From Bacteroidota bacterium (lineage in GTDB: Bacteria; Bacteroidota; Bacteroidia; Flavobacteriales; Weeksellaceae), in contig JAEZDQ010000194.1 in the NCBI GenBank assembly GCA_023433225.1, positions 1 to 7,474 on the forward strand: a stretch of DNA of 7,474 nucleotides, written 5' to 3'. This document shows positions 6,184 to 7,474 of the stretch, piece after piece. A program made the position numbers and the translations under genes. The notes beneath the pieces are model-generated. The model was not told where the DNA came from and did no database searches. It was given only the letters and a program-made list of their open reading frames with translations. Position 1 is the stretch's first letter; the number at the start of each line of letters is the position of its first letter.

Positions 6184-6198
6184 CTCACCATGACGTGG
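6184..6198. repeat. 15-bp direct repeat, copy 1
   Basis: CTCACCATGACGTGG is repeated at 6274-6288 with one difference (T to C at base 12). The two copies lie 90 bases apart in the same orientation and bracket the small TACTA/TAGTA dyad and the REP-like hairpin. This could mark the edges of a small interspersed element. Confidence 0.55.
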
Positions 6199-6240
6199 GT
6201 ACTACTATGACGTAGTATTATTTATTAATAGTGGTGTCGT

Positions 6241-6263
6241 CACCCTGAGCTTGTCGAAGGGTG
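6241..6263. repeat. REP-like hairpin (CACCCT / AGGGTG)
   Basis: CACCCT (6241-6246) pairs with AGGGTG (6258-6263). Inside the stem, GAG and CGA face each other as tandem G-A mismatches followed by a G-C pair, closing a short loop. The core CCTGAGC-TTGTCGAAGG is, from memory, a very common interspersed intergenic repeat in many bacterial genomes, similar to REP sequences mobilised by RAYT-type transposases. No transposase is in the window. GGTG at 6233-6236 offers an alternative pairing with CACC. Confidence 0.6.
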
Positions 6264-6273
6264 GTTCGCCAAA

Positions 6274-6288
6274 CTCACCATGACGCGG
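6274..6288. repeat. 15-bp direct repeat, copy 2
   Basis: CTCACCATGACGCGG is the second copy of the repeat at 6184-6198 (14 of 15 bases identical), located ten bases after the REP-like hairpin. Confidence 0.55.
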
Positions 6289-6354
6289 TTATATATCAAC
6301 AGGTAGTTCCATCACCCCCGATAATTAAAAACAAATAGATTTACCAAAATCACT

Positions 6355-6362
6355 TATCTTTA
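6355..6362 (+). promoter_or_regulatory. Candidate -7 box for the lipocalin gene
   Basis: TATCTTTA differs from TAnnTTTG only at the last base and lies 20 bases upstream of the ATG at 6383, predicting a leader of about 14 bases. No distinct -33 TTG is seen. The spacing to the start resembles that of the stronger promoter at 263-270. Confidence 0.4.
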
Positions 6363-6382
6363 AAACTTAAAATCATTTGGTG

Positions 6383-6937
6383 ATGAAAAACATTCATTTT
6401 CTATATATGGCGGCCGCATCCATCGGTTTGATGGGCTTGTTCAGCTGTGCCCAAATCCCGGACAATGCCAAAGCCGTTCAACCTTTTGACAAAGGAAAAT
6501 ACCTGGGCAAATGGTTCGAAATTGCGAGGCTCGATTTTAAATTTGAAAAAGATTTGAACAATACGACCGCATTTTATTCTTTGAATGAAAATGGCAGCAT
6601 CAAAGTGCTCAATAAAGGCTATGACACCGTCAACGGAAAATGGAAACAAGCCATGGGCAAAGCAAAATTCGTGGGTGATGAAGATGTGGCGATGCTGAAA
6701 GTTTCCTTTTTCGGCCCTTTTTATTCGGGCTACAACGTCATCGCAATCGACGATGACTACCAATATGCGCTGGTTGCAGGTAAAAACCTCGACTATTTAT
6801 GGATTCTCTCCCGGCAGACCACCATTCCCGAAGAAATTAAAAACGATTTTCTGAAAACCGCAAAGGAAATCGGCTACAATACGTCTGAATTAATCTGGGT
6901 GGAACACAATAACCAACCTTCAGCTGTTTCACTTTGA
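6383..6937 (+). CDS. blc: Blc-type bacterial lipocalin, lipoprotein
   Basis: A 184-residue lipoprotein. Residues 1-21 form a signal peptide ending in the lipobox L19-F20-S21-C22, so the mature protein is lipidated at C22. A-Q-I-P follows; there is no acidic run like the flavobacterial surface-export signal, so a periplasm-facing membrane location is likely. The lipocalin signatures are present: the G-x-W motif in YLGKWFEIARLDFKFEK (about 39-55), TAFYSLNENGSIKVLNKGY, the strand FYSGYNVIAIDDDYQYALVAG, and LWILSRQTTIPEEI (about 140-153). Blc proteins are eight-stranded barrels that bind lysophospholipids or fatty acids and act in envelope maintenance. ATG 6383 is chosen over in-frame TTG (6377) and GTG (6380) because it gives a normal signal peptide. 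The gene precedes rsmA by 78 bases on the same strand. Confidence 0.93.
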   Translation: MKNIHFLYMAAASIGLMGLFSCAQIPDNAKAVQPFDKGKYLGKWFEIARLDFKFEKDLNNTTAFYSLNENGSIKVLNKGYDTVNGKWKQAMGKAKFVGDEDVAMLKVSFFGPFYSGYNVIAIDDDYQYALVAGKNLDYLWILSRQTTIPEEIKNDFLKTAKEIGYNTSELIWVEHNNQPSAVSL

Positions 6938-7003
6938 TTTTGAAATCCATCAATAACCGCAAAACAAATCCCACCGGATGAAACTTACTTCGCTCCAAAT
7001 TTC

Positions 7004-7011
7004 TACCTTCG
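7004..7011 (+). promoter_or_regulatory. Candidate -7 box of rsmA, very close to the start codon
   Basis: TACCTTCG has one mismatch to TAnnTTTG (third T of TTT to C). Only four bases separate it from the ATG at 7016, so the transcript would have almost no leader. The sequence CTACCTTCGCGGC resembles flavobacterial promoters of the CTACnTTTGC type as I remember them. No -33 TTG is clear about 20 bases upstream. Confidence 0.38.
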
Positions 7012-7015
7012 CGGC

Positions 7016-7474
7016 ATGAGCGTAAGAGCCAAAAAACATCTGGGCCAACACTTTTTACGGGACGAAGACATTGCCCAAAAAATCGTCGATTCCCTGACTT
7101 GGAACAATTATGAAAATGTATTGGAAATCGGCCCGGGAATGGGGGTGCTCACCAAATACCTTTACGATGCGAAAAGACCCGTTTCGGTGGTTGAAATCGA
7201 TACGGAATCTGTCGAATACCTGCAAAAGAATTATCCTGGTTTGAAGATTTACAGTGAAGACTTTCTCAAGATGAACCTTTTTGAGCAATTCGGTAGCGAA
7301 CCCCTCGCCATCATGGGGAATTTCCCTTACAATATCTCCTCTCAAATCGTTTTCAAAATCATTGAGGACCGCGTGCAGATCCCTGAAATGGTCGGCATGT
7401 TTCTAAAAGAAGTTGCCGAAAGGATCTGCGCCAAAGAAGGTTCGAAGATTTACGGCATCCTTTCTGTCCTCACC
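7016..7474 (+). CDS. rsmA: 16S rRNA (adenine1518/1519-N6) dimethyltransferase RsmA (KsgA), 5' part
   Basis: The first 153 codons of a gene that continues past the right edge; the full protein is usually about 260-270 residues, so the C-terminal helical domain is missing. RsmA dimethylates two adjacent adenines in the helix-45 loop of 16S rRNA late in 30S assembly, and its loss causes kasugamycin resistance. The start MSVRAKKHLGQHFL is the standard N-terminus. The SAM-binding fold is clear: motif I EIGPGMGVLTKYL (37-49), the acidic residue after beta-2 in VVEID (58-62, D62), D82 in SEDF, and the target-adenine motif NFPY (102-105, the family's N-L/F-P-Y), followed by NISSQIVFKII and GMFLKEVAERI (127-137). 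No Shine-Dalgarno sequence precedes it. The visible part is intact. Confidence 0.96.
   Translation, partial: MSVRAKKHLGQHFLRDEDIAQKIVDSLTWNNYENVLEIGPGMGVLTKYLYDAKRPVSVVEIDTESVEYLQKNYPGLKIYSEDFLKMNLFEQFGSEPLAIMGNFPYNISSQIVFKIIEDRVQIPEMVGMFLKEVAERICAKEGSKIYGILSVLT

Larger units (their letters stand above)
5809..6382. other. 574-bp repeat-rich intergenic region
   Basis: No convincing protein gene or recognisable RNA gene is visible between the divergent DUF2383 and lipocalin genes. Besides two likely promoter regions at its ends, it holds an inverted repeat (5886-5937), the 21-bp tandem array (5954-6143), a small dyad TACTA/TAGTA (6203-6217), and a REP-like hairpin with a flanking direct repeat (6184-6288). 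The last stretch, 6289-6354, is plain AT-rich sequence. The density of short repeats contrasts with the compact gene packing elsewhere in the window. Confidence 0.7.

Noticed and set aside
6401..6763. 120-codon open frame on the minus strand opposite the lipocalin
   Set aside because: The plus-strand frame has a lipobox, the G-x-W motif and lipocalin strands. The antisense frame has none.
6920..6960. Possible terminator after the lipocalin
   Set aside because: Only a 5-base TTTCA/TGAAA stem with a 9-base loop and no T-run is seen, which is too weak to call.
7055..7345. 96-codon open frame on the minus strand opposite rsmA
   Set aside because: It is antisense to a strongly conserved methyltransferase frame and has no recognisable motif.

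Overview
The window looks like a chromosomal segment of a member of Bacteroidota, most likely the Flavobacteriia. Three things point there. Starts lack Shine-Dalgarno sequences. Several genes are preceded by matches to the Bacteroidota -7 promoter box TAnnTTTG. The gene content (ftsX, a DUF3098 protein, uppP and a short truB in one run; DUF6157; paired DinB-like proteins) is familiar from flavobacterial genomes. This assignment rests on recognition, not on a database search.

Layout, left to right. Positions 1-106 (minus) hold the first 35 codons of a secreted protein that runs off the left edge. A divergent intergenic region (107-288) leads to a plus-strand run: a membrane-anchored M48 zinc metallopeptidase (289-1065), a DinB-fold protein whose ATG abuts its stop (1066-1503), and a second, divergent DinB-fold protein (1538-2017). 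That run ends in a hairpin terminator at 2027-2062. A convergent minus-strand block follows, read from 5211 down to 2054: ftsX, a small DUF3098 membrane protein, uppP, truB, and a DUF6157 protein. DUF3098/uppP and uppP/truB overlap by ATGA, so they are probably translationally coupled. The block joins an inner-membrane divisome component, undecaprenyl pyrophosphate recycling and tRNA pseudouridylation. Upstream of it, also on minus, is a separate DUF2383 four-helix-bundle gene (5359-5808) with its own terminator at 5306-5335.

From 5809 to 6382 there is no convincing gene, but the stretch is rich in structure. It contains a 52-bp inverted-repeat region, an array of about eight clear 21-bp units, each with internal dyad symmetry (5954-6122, with decayed units to about 6164), and a REP-like hairpin flanked by a near-identical 15-bp direct repeat (6184-6288). 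On the plus strand come a Blc-type lipocalin lipoprotein (6383-6937) and the first 153 codons of rsmA (ksgA, 16S rRNA dimethyladenosine transferase), which runs off the right edge.

Most of the window is ordinary housekeeping. The part most worth a second look is the 5809-6382 intergenic stretch, above all the 21-bp array. No complete new system such as a defence locus, CRISPR or mobile element is visible.
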